Source of the DNA: VBKO01 sp036393835
GTDB taxonomy: Bacteria > Myxococcota > Myxococcia > Myxococcales > 40CM-4-68-19
NCBI GenBank assembly: GCA_036393835.1
Contig: DASWGI010000091.1
Span: 1-16,779, forward strand
Length of the DNA: 16,779 nucleotides
Direction of reading: 5' to 3'
Shown here: piece by piece, positions 6,747-14,573 of the stretch
Position numbering within the stretch: position 1 is the stretch's first letter
How the letters are laid out: each line of letters starts with the position of its first letter
Notes under the pieces: generated by a model
The model's input: the letters and a program-made list of their open reading frames with translations, nothing else
What the model was told of the DNA's origin: nothing
The model's database searches: none
Program-made: the position numbers and the translations under genes

Positions 6747-8688
6747 CCCGGGCCAGCTCGTCCGCGAGGGCGGTGCAGCTGGGGAAGCGGCGCGCCGGAT
6801 CCTTCGCCAGGAGGCGGAGGATCACGCGTTCCAGGTCCTCGGGCACCGCGGGGTTCTTCTTCCGCGGCGGCTCCGGGGACTGGTTCACGTGCATCATCAG
6901 CAGGGGCACCAGCTCGGCATGCGTGAACGGCGGCGCCCCGGTGAACATCTCGTAAGCGCACACGCCGAGCGCGTACAGGTCCGTCGCGTGGGTGACGGCG
7001 CTGAAGTTGCCGATCTGCTCGGGCGACATGTACTGCGGCGTCCCCGCGATCGACCCGGCCACCGTCACGCCGGGCGTCGCGTGGTGCTTCGCGATGCCGA
7101 AGTCCATCACCTTGAGCACGCCGCCGCCGGTGACGAAGAAGTTGTCGGGCTTCACGTCGCGGTGGATGACGCCGGCGTCGTGCGCCGCCTGCAACCCGCG
7201 GCAGGCCTGCACCAGGTAGTCGACGGCTTCCGGGAACGGCATCGGCCGGCGCATCCGTTCCTTCAGGCTCTCCCCGCGGAGCAGCTCCATGCTGATGTAG
7301 CGGTGCGCCGCGTGCAGGCCGATGTCGTAGAGCCGGATGATGTTCGGGTGCACGAGCTGGCGGGACAGCTTCAGCTCCTGCTTGAACCGCGAGATGGCCG
7401 TTTCCGAGGTGGTGCGGAAGGTGAAGACCTTCAGGGCCACGTCTTCGTCCAGCTCGAGGTCGTGCGCCCGGAAGACCACCGCCATGCCGCCCTGCCCGAT
7501 CTTCTCCTCCAACCGGTAGCGGCCCGCGATGGTCGCGCCGGGCGTGAACGCCTCACCGGGCGCGGGCCCGTCCTCGGCGCCCGCCTCGGCCGGCTCCAGC
7601 GTGGCCGAGCGCATGACCGTCGCAGGGGCCAGTGTTCCCGGCGCGTCCACGCCCGGCAGATCGCCCAGGTCGGGCAACCGGGGAAGCGACTTGCGATGGT
7701 GGTGGGCGGCGTCCTGCAGCACCGCCGCCGCGACCATCGGGGTGGCGCGCGACTGCGCAGCGAGGCCCGCGAGCAGCTCCCGGACGTCCCGGTACCCCGG
7801 CGACCTCGCCTCGATCTTCTGCAGCGCCTCCTTCGCGTTCTCGCCGAAGTCGTGCCGCAGGTAGAGCCGCGCGAGCAGGTAGAACGCCTCCGTCTCGGCG
7901 TCGTCCTGCGGACCCTTGGCCACGAACGCTCCGACGAAGTGCTCGAGCTGGATCCCCAGCGCGTTGAGGCCGCTCGCCAGCTTCACGGCGCGCACGGCGG
8001 CGGCGCGGTAGCGGGCATCCCCGCGGGGCACGCGGACCAGGTTGTCCAGCGCCTTCCCCGTATCGCCCGCCTCGAGGTAGCACTCCGCCGCCTCGAGCGG
8101 GAGCCCGGCGTCGGCATAGAGCTGTGCGGCGTCCGCGCCGCGCCCGAGACGCCTGGCGACCCGCGCGGCGTCGGCGTTCCTGCGGAGCTGGACGTACGCC
8201 TCGAAGGCGAGGTCGAGCTTCCCTCCGGACTCGAGCTTCTGCGCGGCGAGCAGGTTGGTCGCGGCTCCGCCCACCGCGACGTGCCGGGGCTGCGAAAGCA
8301 GCGAGGGCGCGGCCTCGAGCCGCTCGCCCGCCATCAGGCGAGCGGCTCCGATCTGATCGCCGGCTCGCTGCAGCGTCTCGACGGCGCGCTGCCGTTCGCC
8401 GAGCGCGACGAACAGCTCCACCGAGACCTGCGCCTCGCCTCCCTTGGCCAGCCAGATGGCCGCGCTCAGCGCGCGCTTCTTGAGGGACGGCTCCAGCTGG
8501 CCGGCTTGCGCGGGCCGCACCCCGAGCGAGCCGAACAGCACCTCGCCCGCATCGCGGTACCGCCGGGCGGCCGCGAGCAGCCGCCCCACGTCGTCCACCG
8601 CTCCGGCTTCGCGGAACGCGCGCAGCGCCTCCTCGCCCTTTCCCGCCTTCTCCAGCGCGCGGGCCTTCTCGTACGCGGCGCGGTCCAC
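6736..8688 (-). CDS. Ser/Thr protein kinase with N-terminal TPR-like solenoid
   Basis: The protein has 650 residues. Residues 1-310 form an alpha-solenoid of short TPR-like helix pairs (for example AQLYADAGLPLEAAECYLEA, 188-207). A Pro/Ala-rich linker covers 335-385. The Hanks-type kinase domain (388-645) is C-terminal and complete: IGQGGMAVVF (397-406), ALK with Lys420, HRDVKPDN (509-516), DFG (529-531), SPE (555-557) and YALGVCAYEMFTGAPPF (572-588). The HRD arginine suggests control by activation-loop phosphorylation. Most bacterial kinases of this class carry the catalytic domain at the N-terminus, so the order is inverted. No membrane helix is evident, so it is probably cytoplasmic. Translation starts at GTG 8688, one base after the pilT stop (TAG-C-GTG), implying coupling to the PilT operon. 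Partner binding by the solenoid is inference. Confidence 0.95.
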   Translation of the reverse strand: MDRAAYEKARALEKAGKGEEALRAFREAGAVDDVGRLLAAARRYRDAGEVLFGSLGVRPAQAGQLEPSLKKRALSAAIWLAKGGEAQVSVELFVALGERQRAVETLQRAGDQIGAARLMAGERLEAAPSLLSQPRHVAVGGAATNLLAAQKLESGGKLDLAFEAYVQLRRNADAARVARRLGRGADAAQLYADAGLPLEAAECYLEAGDTGKALDNLVRVPRGDARYRAAAVRAVKLASGLNALGIQLEHFVGAFVAKGPQDDAETEAFYLLARLYLRHDFGENAKEALQKIEARSPGYRDVRELLAGLAAQSRATPMVAAAVLQDAAHHHRKSLPRLPDLGDLPGVDAPGTLAPATVMRSATLEPAEAGAEDGPAPGEAFTPGATIAGRYRLEEKIGQGGMAVVFRAHDLELDEDVALKVFTFRTTSETAISRFKQELKLSRQLVHPNIIRLYDIGLHAAHRYISMELLRGESLKERMRRPMPFPEAVDYLVQACRGLQAAHDAGVIHRDVKPDNFFVTGGGVLKVMDFGIAKHHATPGVTVAGSIAGTPQYMSPEQIGNFSAVTHATDLYALGVCAYEMFTGAPPFTHAELVPLLMMHVNQSPEPPRKKNPAVPEDLERVILRLLAKDPARRFPSCTALADELARVKC

Positions 8689-8689
8689 G

Positions 8690-9769
8690 CTAGCCGTCGT
8701 CCACCATCTGCGCCGCGAGCCCCTTGATGGACTCGGGCTGGTTGGCCACCTTGAGGCCCTCCTCCAGCGTGATCAGGCCCTCCCGGAGGTAGCGCACGAT
8801 GCACGAGTCGAGGCTCTGCGTCCCGGAGCCGTCGTTGGAGGCGGTGTCCAGGTAGCCGTCGATCTGGAACACCTTGTTCTCCCGGATGAGGTGCGCGATC
8901 GCGTAGTTCTGCAGGAGGATCTCGAGGACCGCGACGCGCCCTTCGCCGCTCGCGTGCTTGACCAGGTGCTGCGAGATGACCCCGCGCACCAGCACGCTGA
9001 GGGTCGACCGCATCTGCTCGCGGCTCTCCTCGGGGATGACGTCGATGATGCGGTCGATCGCCTTCGACGCCGAGTTGGCGTGCAGCGTGCCGATCACCAG
9101 GACGCCCGTCTCCGCCGCCTGGATGGCGAGGCCGATGGTCTCCAGGTCGCGCATCTCGCCGACGATCAGTACGTCGGGCGATTCGCGCAGGGCGCTGCGC
9201 AGCGCGCCCGCGAACGACTCGGCGTGCTTGCCCACCTGGCGCTGCGTGATGACCGCCTTGTGGTTGGTGTGCAGGTACTCGATGGGGTCCTCGATGCTGA
9301 TCACGTGCCGCTGCGAGGTCTTGTTGATCTCGTCCACCATCGCCGCCAGGGTGGTCGACTTGCCCGACCCGGTCGGCCCGGTCACCAGGACCAGGCCGTT
9401 GTTGAGATCGGTGAGCCGTTTCACCGCCGCGGGCATCCCCAGCTCGTCCAGGGTGGGGACCTCGTTCTTGATCACCCGGAACACCGAGCCGAAGCCCTGG
9501 CTCTGGACGAACACGTTGGCGCGGAAGCGCGCCACGCCGGGCAGCTCGTAGACGAAGTCGATCTCGCGCTTCTTCTCGAACTCGGCGCGCTGCTCCTCGG
9601 TCATGATCTCCAGCAGGAAGCGGCTCGTCTCCAGCTCGGAGAGCGTGCGGAACGGGAGCGGCAGCAGATCCCCTTCGTGCCGGATGATGGGCACGTTGCC
9701 GGCGTGGAAATGGAGGTCCGAGGCGCCCTGCTCGGCAACCAGCCGCAGGAAGGAGTCGAAGCGCGCCAT
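8690..9769 (-). CDS. pilT: PilT-family twitching motility ATPase
   Basis: This hexameric AAA-like secretion ATPase powers retraction of type IV pili at the inner membrane. The 359-residue length is normal for PilT. Features seen are the N-terminal GASDLHFHAG (15-24), Walker A GPTGSGKST (131-139), Asp box ISIEDPIEY (157-165), Walker B LIVGEMRD with Glu205, His box GTLHANSASKAIDRI (227-241) and a C-terminal AIAHLIRE (290-297). The last corresponds to the PilT AIRNLIRE retraction signature. A good ribosome-binding site, GGGGAG, sits 5 bases before the ATG inside the end of the preceding gene. Gaps to both neighbours are one base, so the gene is the middle cistron of a three-gene operon. Confidence 0.95.
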   Translation of the reverse strand: MARFDSFLRLVAEQGASDLHFHAGNVPIIRHEGDLLPLPFRTLSELETSRFLLEIMTEEQRAEFEKKREIDFVYELPGVARFRANVFVQSQGFGSVFRVIKNEVPTLDELGMPAAVKRLTDLNNGLVLVTGPTGSGKSTTLAAMVDEINKTSQRHVISIEDPIEYLHTNHKAVITQRQVGKHAESFAGALRSALRESPDVLIVGEMRDLETIGLAIQAAETGVLVIGTLHANSASKAIDRIIDVIPEESREQMRSTLSVLVRGVISQHLVKHASGEGRVAVLEILLQNYAIAHLIRENKVFQIDGYLDTASNDGSGTQSLDSCIVRYLREGLITLEEGLKVANQPESIKGLAAQMVDDG

Positions 9770-9770
9770 C

Positions 9771-12620
9771 TCAGCTCCCCGTCGGCTTGGCGGCGGGCCG
9801 GGGGGCCGGCGCCGCCGGCTTCACCGCGGGTCGGGACGGGTGCGGCGCGGCGTCGGGATGCGCGGTGCGGATGGGCGGCGCCTTCGCCGCGGCCTGCTCC
9901 TCGAGGAAAGCCTCGAAGTCCTTCTTGCTCACCGCCTTCATGTACGCGTCCTCGGCGGTGATCCGTCCCTCCCGGTAGAGGCGCATCAGGTCCTGGTCCA
10001 TCAACTGCATGCCCTGCTCGCGCGAGGTGGCGATCACCGAGGGGATCTGGAAGGACTTCCCTTTGCGGATCAGGTTCGAGACCGCCTCGTTGTTGAGCAG
10101 CACCTCCACGGCCAGCACGCGCCCCTTCCCGTCCCGGGTCTTCAGCAGGTACTGGCAGACCACCGCGCGCAGGCTGTCCGCCAGCGTGGAGCGGACCTGC
10201 TCCTGCTGCCCCGGCGGGAAGGCGCTGATCAGCCGGTCGACGGTGGTGGCCGCGCTGACGGTGTGGACCGTGCCGAACACGAGGTGCCCGGTCTCCGCCG
10301 CGATCACCGTGAACTCGATAGTCGCGAGGTCGCGGATCTCGCCCACCAGGATCACGTTCGGGTCCTCGCGGAGGGTCGACCGGAGCGCTGCAGCGAACGA
10401 CTCGCTGTGGGTGCCGATCTCGCGCTGGTTGACGAGGCTCATCTTGCGCCGGTGCAACACCTCGATGGGGTCCTCGAGCGAGATGATGTGCCGCGAGGCG
10501 GTGCGGTTGATGGAGTCGATCAGCGCGGCCAGCGTGGTCGACTTCCCCGAGCCCGTCGGGCCTCCGACCAGCACCAGGCCGTTCTTCAGATCGGGCAGCG
10601 TGCGCACCACCGGAGGCAGGCCCAGCGTGGCGATGTCCGGCAGCTGGCCCTTGATGCGCCGGAACACGCCGGCGAGGCCGCCCATCTGGTGGAAGACGTT
10701 GGCGCGGAAGCGCAGGCCCTCGCTCTTGACCTCGTGCGAGTAGTCGACGTCCTGCAGCGCCTGCAGGGCGACAATCTGGTCCGTGGTGAGGTGGGGCAGG
10801 AGCAGCGACCGGACCTGCTCCGCGGTGAGCGGCTGCTCGGTGACGGGCGTCGCGCGCCCCACCTTCTTCATGTAGACGGGCCGGTCGGGCGCGACGATCA
10901 GGTCGTCGCCCTCGGAGCGCGCCAGCTGCACCAGCAGGCGGTCGAGGAGCGGCACTGGGGTCGAGCCGCCCGAGGCGGCGACGCGCCAGCGCGTCAATAG
11001 ATCCCGGGCCGCGGCGCGCACGCGCGGATGCGGATCGTCGGCCAGCTTCCCGACCGGCGCGGCATGCTCCGACGCGTCGAACTTCTCCAGGAACTTCACC
11101 GCCAGCAGGCGCACGTCCGGGTTCTCGGACGCGGTCAGCGGCGCCACCTGCGGCGCGACGGACTTCGCCTCCATGTCGATGAGCGCCTGCAGGCAGACCG
11201 GCTGCAGCTCGGGATCCTGCCCAAGGATGTGCAGGACGTAGGGCACCGCGCGCGCGTCCTTGATGGAGGCGACGGCCTCGATCGCGGTCTCGCGCACCCA
11301 CCAATCGGGATCGCTGCTGGCCGTCTGCACCAGCGAGCGCAGGGACTTGGGGTCCTTGACACGCCCCAGCACGCTGGCCGCGAAGCGGCGGATCACCTCG
11401 GACTTGTCGGAGAGGTACCCGACCATGTGCGCCGTGAGGTGAAACCCGCCCAGCTCGACCAGCGCGTCCATCACGCGCTCGCGCACCCACCAGTCCTCGT
11501 CGCGCAGGTGGGCCATCAGCTTGGGCCACAGCGACGAGTCCGGGTCCGGCACGCTGCGGATCACCTCGGTCGCCATGCGGCGCACGTTCACGTCGCGCGA
11601 GCGCAGGAGCCAGATGACGGTGCGGCTCAGGTCGAGCTTGCCCTGCATGCTGAGCGCCTTGAGCACCTCGGCGGCCCGGTTGCGCACCGCCATGTGGGCA
11701 TGCCCGAGCGCGTCGACGAGCGGCGGCAGCACCGCGTCGGTTCCGATTGCCTCGAGCGTGTTCAGCACGGCCAGGCGGATGCCTCGCGGACCGACGCGCA
11801 GCTTGCGCTCGAGAGCGGCGATCGTGCGCAGGGAGACGAACCTGCGCAGTCCCTCGACGGCCATCTTCGCCAGGCCCACCGACTCGCTGTCGAGGAACCG
11901 CGAGACAAACTCCCAGTAGTCCTCCTCCGAGCAAAGCTGCGCGAACGAGGCGACCGCCTGCAGCGTGACCGGCTCGGCCTGGCCGTCCAGCGCCCCGGCG
12001 ATCACCTTGAGCGCGGGTGCGGGGTCCTTGCCCATCCAGCGCGGGTCGCCCAGGTGCTTGAGCGCGAGGGCCTTCTCCTGCTGTGTCCCCACACCGAGCG
12101 CCGCCTGCAACGCCGGCACCGCCTGCGTCCGCGCGAACGAGACGAGCACGTCGAGCGCCTCGACGCGGCCGGGAAACTCGCGCTCGCCCACCGCGCGCGT
12201 GAGGAGCTCGAAGGTGGTCTTGCTCGCGCCCACCTGGGCGAGCGCCCGCGCGGCGACCTGCCGGAGCGAAGCATCGGTCGACCGCAGGTGCGCGACCAGC
12301 TCGCCGTGCTCGGTGGGCGAGTTGACCCGCGCGAGCAGCGCGACGACCGTCGTCCGCAGCGCGGCGTCGCCCGCCTTGAGCGCCCGGGCGAAGGGGACGA
12401 ACAGCGATTTGTCCGGGTTCTTCTCCACCAGCCGCGCGAACACGCCCAGGCGCGCGCGGTGCGCCTGGGCGTCGGGCGCTTTTCCCGCGAGGACCTCGAG
12501 CAGCTTGAGCAGGTCCTGCGGCGCGGGCGACTCCGCCGCGCCGAGGAAAGCCTCGACCTCCTCCGGCCCGTTCCAGGCCGCTGCCTTGAATTGGCCGAGA
12601 AGGTCTTTGCCGGAGAGCAT
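9771..12620 (-). CDS. HEAT-repeat / PilT fusion ATPase
   Basis: The protein has 949 residues. Residues 1-545 are a continuous HEAT/PBS-lyase-like alpha-solenoid, with recurring units such as HLRDEDWWVRERVMDALVEL (371-390) and SSDPDWWVRETAIEAVASI (435-453). Residues 555-900 are a PilT-type ATPase: degenerate N-terminal box EGDDLIVAP (570-578), Walker A GPTGSGKST (687-695), Asp box ISLEDPIEVLH (713-723), Walker B ILVGEIRD with Glu761, His box GTVHTVSAATTVDR (783-796) and AVSNLIRK (846-853). A Pro/Ala/Lys tail (908-949) is probably disordered. All catalytic residues of a secretion ATPase appear present. The ATG at 12620 was chosen because solenoid homology begins there and the upstream frame is non-homologous. 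Its stop is one base before pilT (TGA-G-ATG). A role as a second, scaffolded pilus motor is inference. Confidence 0.93.
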   Translation of the reverse strand: MLSGKDLLGQFKAAAWNGPEEVEAFLGAAESPAPQDLLKLLEVLAGKAPDAQAHRARLGVFARLVEKNPDKSLFVPFARALKAGDAALRTTVVALLARVNSPTEHGELVAHLRSTDASLRQVAARALAQVGASKTTFELLTRAVGEREFPGRVEALDVLVSFARTQAVPALQAALGVGTQQEKALALKHLGDPRWMGKDPAPALKVIAGALDGQAEPVTLQAVASFAQLCSEEDYWEFVSRFLDSESVGLAKMAVEGLRRFVSLRTIAALERKLRVGPRGIRLAVLNTLEAIGTDAVLPPLVDALGHAHMAVRNRAAEVLKALSMQGKLDLSRTVIWLLRSRDVNVRRMATEVIRSVPDPDSSLWPKLMAHLRDEDWWVRERVMDALVELGGFHLTAHMVGYLSDKSEVIRRFAASVLGRVKDPKSLRSLVQTASSDPDWWVRETAIEAVASIKDARAVPYVLHILGQDPELQPVCLQALIDMEAKSVAPQVAPLTASENPDVRLLAVKFLEKFDASEHAAPVGKLADDPHPRVRAAARDLLTRWRVAASGGSTPVPLLDRLLVQLARSEGDDLIVAPDRPVYMKKVGRATPVTEQPLTAEQVRSLLLPHLTTDQIVALQALQDVDYSHEVKSEGLRFRANVFHQMGGLAGVFRRIKGQLPDIATLGLPPVVRTLPDLKNGLVLVGGPTGSGKSTTLAALIDSINRTASRHIISLEDPIEVLHRRKMSLVNQREIGTHSESFAAALRSTLREDPNVILVGEIRDLATIEFTVIAAETGHLVFGTVHTVSAATTVDRLISAFPPGQQEQVRSTLADSLRAVVCQYLLKTRDGKGRVLAVEVLLNNEAVSNLIRKGKSFQIPSVIATSREQGMQLMDQDLMRLYREGRITAEDAYMKAVSKKDFEAFLEEQAAAKAPPIRTAHPDAAPHPSRPAVKPAAPAPRPAAKPTGS

Positions 12621-12669
12621 CGCTTCGAGCTTAGCATCGGGCCCTCGTCCGTCCTGAAAACGCCCGAGA

Positions 12670-12710
12670 GGCGCGCCGCGCACACTTCCGCGCTTCCTGC
12701 GCGGCGCGCC
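12670..12710. terminator. Perfect 13-bp GC hairpin upstream of the PilT operon
   Basis: GGCGCGCCGCGCA (12670-12682) is exactly complementary to TGCGCGGCGCGCC (12698-12710), with a 15-base loop. It lies 50 bp before the HEAT-PilT start and about 260 bp after the aldo/keto reductase stop on the same strand. On the minus strand a TTTT run follows about 13 bases after the stem. It may end reductase transcripts before the pilus operon. An operator or attenuator role is also possible. Confidence 0.5.
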
Positions 12711-12723
12711 CACACCGGCATGC

Positions 12724-12971
12724 GCGCGCCGTGCCTCGCCCTCGCTGATCACGCTCGGCATCGGCATCAACGACGTGACCTGGCAAGTGCCCGACGAGGC
12801 ATTTGCGGTGAACCTGGAGGAGATCGGCGTGGCGCTCGCGTCGCTGCGCGCCCCGGTGGTGCTGATGAACATTCCCCATCTCGCGCTGCCCCCCATGGCT
12901 TCCATCCGAGCGCGGAGGGGTACCAGGAATGGACGGCGCAGCTGTGGCCCGCCGTGCGCGCGGCACTCTAG
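12724..12971 (+). pseudogene. Remnant of an SGNH/GDSL-type hydrolase (C-terminal blocks only, frame broken)
   Basis: One frame reads LITLGIGINDVTW (from 12745), the G-x-N-D block III of SGNH hydrolases, followed by NLEEIGVALASLRAPVVLMN and IPHL. A second frame, shifted by one base at about 12890-12895, reads FHPSAEGYQEW and ends at TAG 12969-12971; this is the C-terminal block V region with the catalytic His. Restoring one G in the CCCCCCATGG stretch would give D-G-F-H. Even so, the spacing between the blocks is much shorter than in the family, so an internal deletion is likely as well. The N-terminal GDSL nucleophile block is missing: a stop at 12655-12657 closes the frame upstream. It shares the CTAG at 12968-12971 with the convergent reductase stop. 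This is recognisable but non-functional sequence. Confidence 0.75.
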
Positions 12972-14029
12972 GCCGCAGGCGCAATCCGCGCGACCGCCGC
13001 ATTCTCCTCGACGTGGGCCACCGACCTGGTGCCCACCAGCGCGCAGGTGATCCCCGGCGTGGCGCGCACGAACTGCAGCGCGCGCTGCGCGTCGGTGTCG
13101 AGGCCGGCCAGGCGCGCGCGCTCCGCCGGCGAGAGGTGGGCGAGCCGACCTTGCAGCACCGGGGCCGAGGCGAGCACCGCGATGCCCGCCTCGGCGGCGG
13201 CCTGCAGCAGCGTGCGGCCGCGCTGGTTCGGCAGCGAGGCCGCCTCGTCCATCTCCAGGTTGTAGGGCAGCTGCACGGCGCGGAAGCGGTGCCGCGCGCC
13301 GCCTGCCTCGCGCGCGCACGCGAGCACGTCGTCGAGGGAGAGGTGCTCCGGGTCGTCCTCGGGGAGGCGGTAGCCGTTCCAGGTGGCGGTGCCGTATGCG
13401 GCGATGCGCTGCTCGTCGCAGGCGCGCTCCAGCCCGGCGAAGGCCGCGCGCAGCCGGCGGAGGAACTCCTCGCGCGGCACCTCGCCGAGCTGCGTCTCGG
13501 GGTTGTGCAGGTAATAGAGGTCGATGGTGGCGACCCCCAGGTTGCGCCGGCTGCGATCGATCTGGTCCGAGAGGAAGCGCGGCGACAGGCAGTGCACGCC
13601 GTCGACCACCTCGTCCCAGCGGAGGAGGCCGGGCCGCACGTAGGTCTCCTCCACGAACGAGCGCGGATCGCGCGGCCGCGACCCGTCGAAGGGGAGGAAG
13701 CCGCCCTTGGTGCAGACGAGCACGCGCTCGCGGGGCACGACGCCCTCGCGGAGCGCGCGCCCGACCGCGCGCTCGCTGCGCTGGTTCCGGTAGTTGATGG
13801 CGCTGTCCACCACGTTGATGCCGAGCTCGAGGGCGCGGCGGACGGCGTCCGCGTACGCCGCGTCGGTCCAGTCGTCGTCGCGGCCGAGGTACGTCCCGAT
13901 CCCCAGCGAGGACACGGTGACGCCCAACGCCTCGCGGAAGTGGCCCTTCGCCGCCGGAACGTCACGGGCGTAGGCCGCCGTCGCGGACGGCGTGGCGCGT
14001 CCGTCGAGCGGAGAGACCGGCGTGGGCAT
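12968..14029 (-). CDS. Aldo/keto reductase
   Basis: This predicted NAD(P)H-dependent oxidoreductase has 353 residues and a TIM-barrel fold. The catalytic tetrad is visible: Asp75 and Tyr80 in NVVDSAINYRNQRSE (72-86), Lys108 in VLVCTKGGF (103-111) and His175 in DLYYLHNPE (170-178). The cofactor-binding C-terminus is represented by ASAPVLQGRL (287-296) and ITCALVGTRSVAHVEENAA (327-345). The length is slightly above the usual 310-340 because of an N-terminal leader and an insert around 115-150. The ATG at 14029 was chosen because GGAGGT lies 5 bases upstream (14035-14040); the frame is open further 5' but non-homologous. It is divergent from the YjbR gene. The substrate cannot be read from sequence. 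Confidence 0.94.
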   Translation of the reverse strand: MPTPVSPLDGRATPSATAAYARDVPAAKGHFREALGVTVSSLGIGTYLGRDDDWTDAAYADAVRRALELGINVVDSAINYRNQRSERAVGRALREGVVPRERVLVCTKGGFLPFDGSRPRDPRSFVEETYVRPGLLRWDEVVDGVHCLSPRFLSDQIDRSRRNLGVATIDLYYLHNPETQLGEVPREEFLRRLRAAFAGLERACDEQRIAAYGTATWNGYRLPEDDPEHLSLDDVLACAREAGGARHRFRAVQLPYNLEMDEAASLPNQRGRTLLQAAAEAGIAVLASAPVLQGRLAHLSPAERARLAGLDTDAQRALQFVRATPGITCALVGTRSVAHVEENAAVARIAPAA

Positions 14030-14034
14030 GCGGC

Positions 14035-14040
14035 ACCTCC
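14035..14040 (-). promoter_or_regulatory. Ribosome-binding site fixing the reductase start
   Basis: The minus strand reads GGAGGT-GCCGC-ATG, one of the best Shine-Dalgarno matches in the window. It decides the start at 14029 over upstream in-frame candidates. The 121-bp divergent gap also contains a short hairpin, CCCGCC-CCG-GGCGGG, at 14060-14074; no convincing -10/-35 pair was seen. Confidence 0.7.
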
Positions 14041-14150
14041 GTGCACAGATTACCTCCGTCCCGCCCCGGGCGGGCAGGAGGCCCCCCAGCGTCGGGCGCG
14101 CACCCTCCGAGGATGGCCGCAGCACCGCGCGTTCGCATAGACTGCTCTTC

Positions 14151-14477
14151 GTGGACAACGCGCCGCGAGGAGCGCTGGAGAAGGTGCGGGCCATCTGCCT
14201 CGCCTTGTCCGAGGTGGTGGAGACCACCTCCTACGGACACCCGACCTGGAAGGCGCGGAAGAAGACGTTCGCGGTGTTCGAGCGGTATCGCGGCGACTGG
14301 AGCATCGCGCTCAAGGCCGACCCCGAGGAGCAACGCGCGCTGATCGCCACCGACGCGCGCTTCTACCGCACGCCGTACATCGGTCAGCAGGGATGGGTGT
14401 CCTTCAAGCTCCAGGGACGGATTCCCTGGGCGCGCCTCCGCGGGCTCTTGCGCGAGGCGCACGACCTGGTGGCCTGA
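14151..14477 (+). CDS. MmcQ/YjbR family protein
   Basis: The protein has 108 residues, close to the family length of about 115. Motifs seen include CLALSEVVETTSYGHPTWKA (16-35), where LPEVTE..S.GHPTF is the family pattern, KTFAVF (38-43), SIALKADPEEQRAL (51-64), RFYRTPYIGQQGWVSFKL (70-87) and a C-terminal LREAHDLVA. The fold is shared with CyaY-like/DNA-binding YjbR proteins; the function of most members is unknown. The GTG at 14151 is the best start because homology begins a few residues later and no upstream candidate is better. No Shine-Dalgarno precedes it, so the start is tentative. It converges on the Asp-box gene across a hairpin pair. Confidence 0.85.
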   Translation: MDNAPRGALEKVRAICLALSEVVETTSYGHPTWKARKKTFAVFERYRGDWSIALKADPEEQRALIATDARFYRTPYIGQQGWVSFKLQGRIPWARLRGLLREAHDLVA

Positions 14478-14492
14478 AACGGCGCGTGATCA

Positions 14493-14510
14493 CCGGCGCT
14501 TCGTCGCCGG
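14493..14510. terminator. Short hairpin after the YjbR-family gene
   Basis: CCGGCG (14493-14498) pairs with CGCCGG (14505-14510) around the loop CTTCGT, which contains a stabilising UUCG core. It lies 15 bases after the stop at 14477. No T tract follows. It is probably part of a terminator together with the larger hairpin downstream. Confidence 0.5.
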
Positions 14511-14522
14511 AGGATGAAACCG

Positions 14523-14554
14523 GCGGCCGCGGGCAGGTGCTGGCCCGCGGCCGC
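14523..14554. terminator. Strong bidirectional hairpin between convergent genes
   Basis: GCGGCCGCGGGC (14523-14534) pairs perfectly over 12 bp with GCCCGCGGCCGC (14543-14554) around an 8-base loop. It is centred between the YjbR-family stop (14477) and the Asp-box protein stop (14574), as expected for a shared terminator. There is no T-run on either side, so classical intrinsic termination is not assured. Confidence 0.65.
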
Positions 14555-14573
14555 TCGGACGGCTACGCGTGGA

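Noticed and set aside
6889..8727. A 612-codon open frame on the plus strand
   Set aside because: It lies opposite the TPR-kinase gene; its composition (Arg/Asp/Val/Gly/His with no motifs) is the usual antisense shadow of high-GC coding.
12670..12710. A mobile-element terminal inverted repeat
   Set aside because: The arms are separated by only 15 bases with no transposase between or nearby; a hairpin role fits better.
11028..12971. A 647-codon plus-strand frame opposite HEAT-PilT
   Set aside because: It is an antisense shadow; only its last 24 codons (FHPSAEGY...) are meaningful, as the SGNH remnant.
12621..13319. An upstream in-frame extension of the HEAT-PilT protein
   Set aside because: It would run through the hairpin, the SGNH remnant and into the reductase in another frame; there is no HEAT-like sequence before residue 1 at 12620.
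14060..14074. A short hairpin CCCGCC-CCG-GGCGGG as a terminator
   Set aside because: It lies between two divergent start regions, where a terminator is not expected, and such short GC dyads occur by chance in DNA of this composition.
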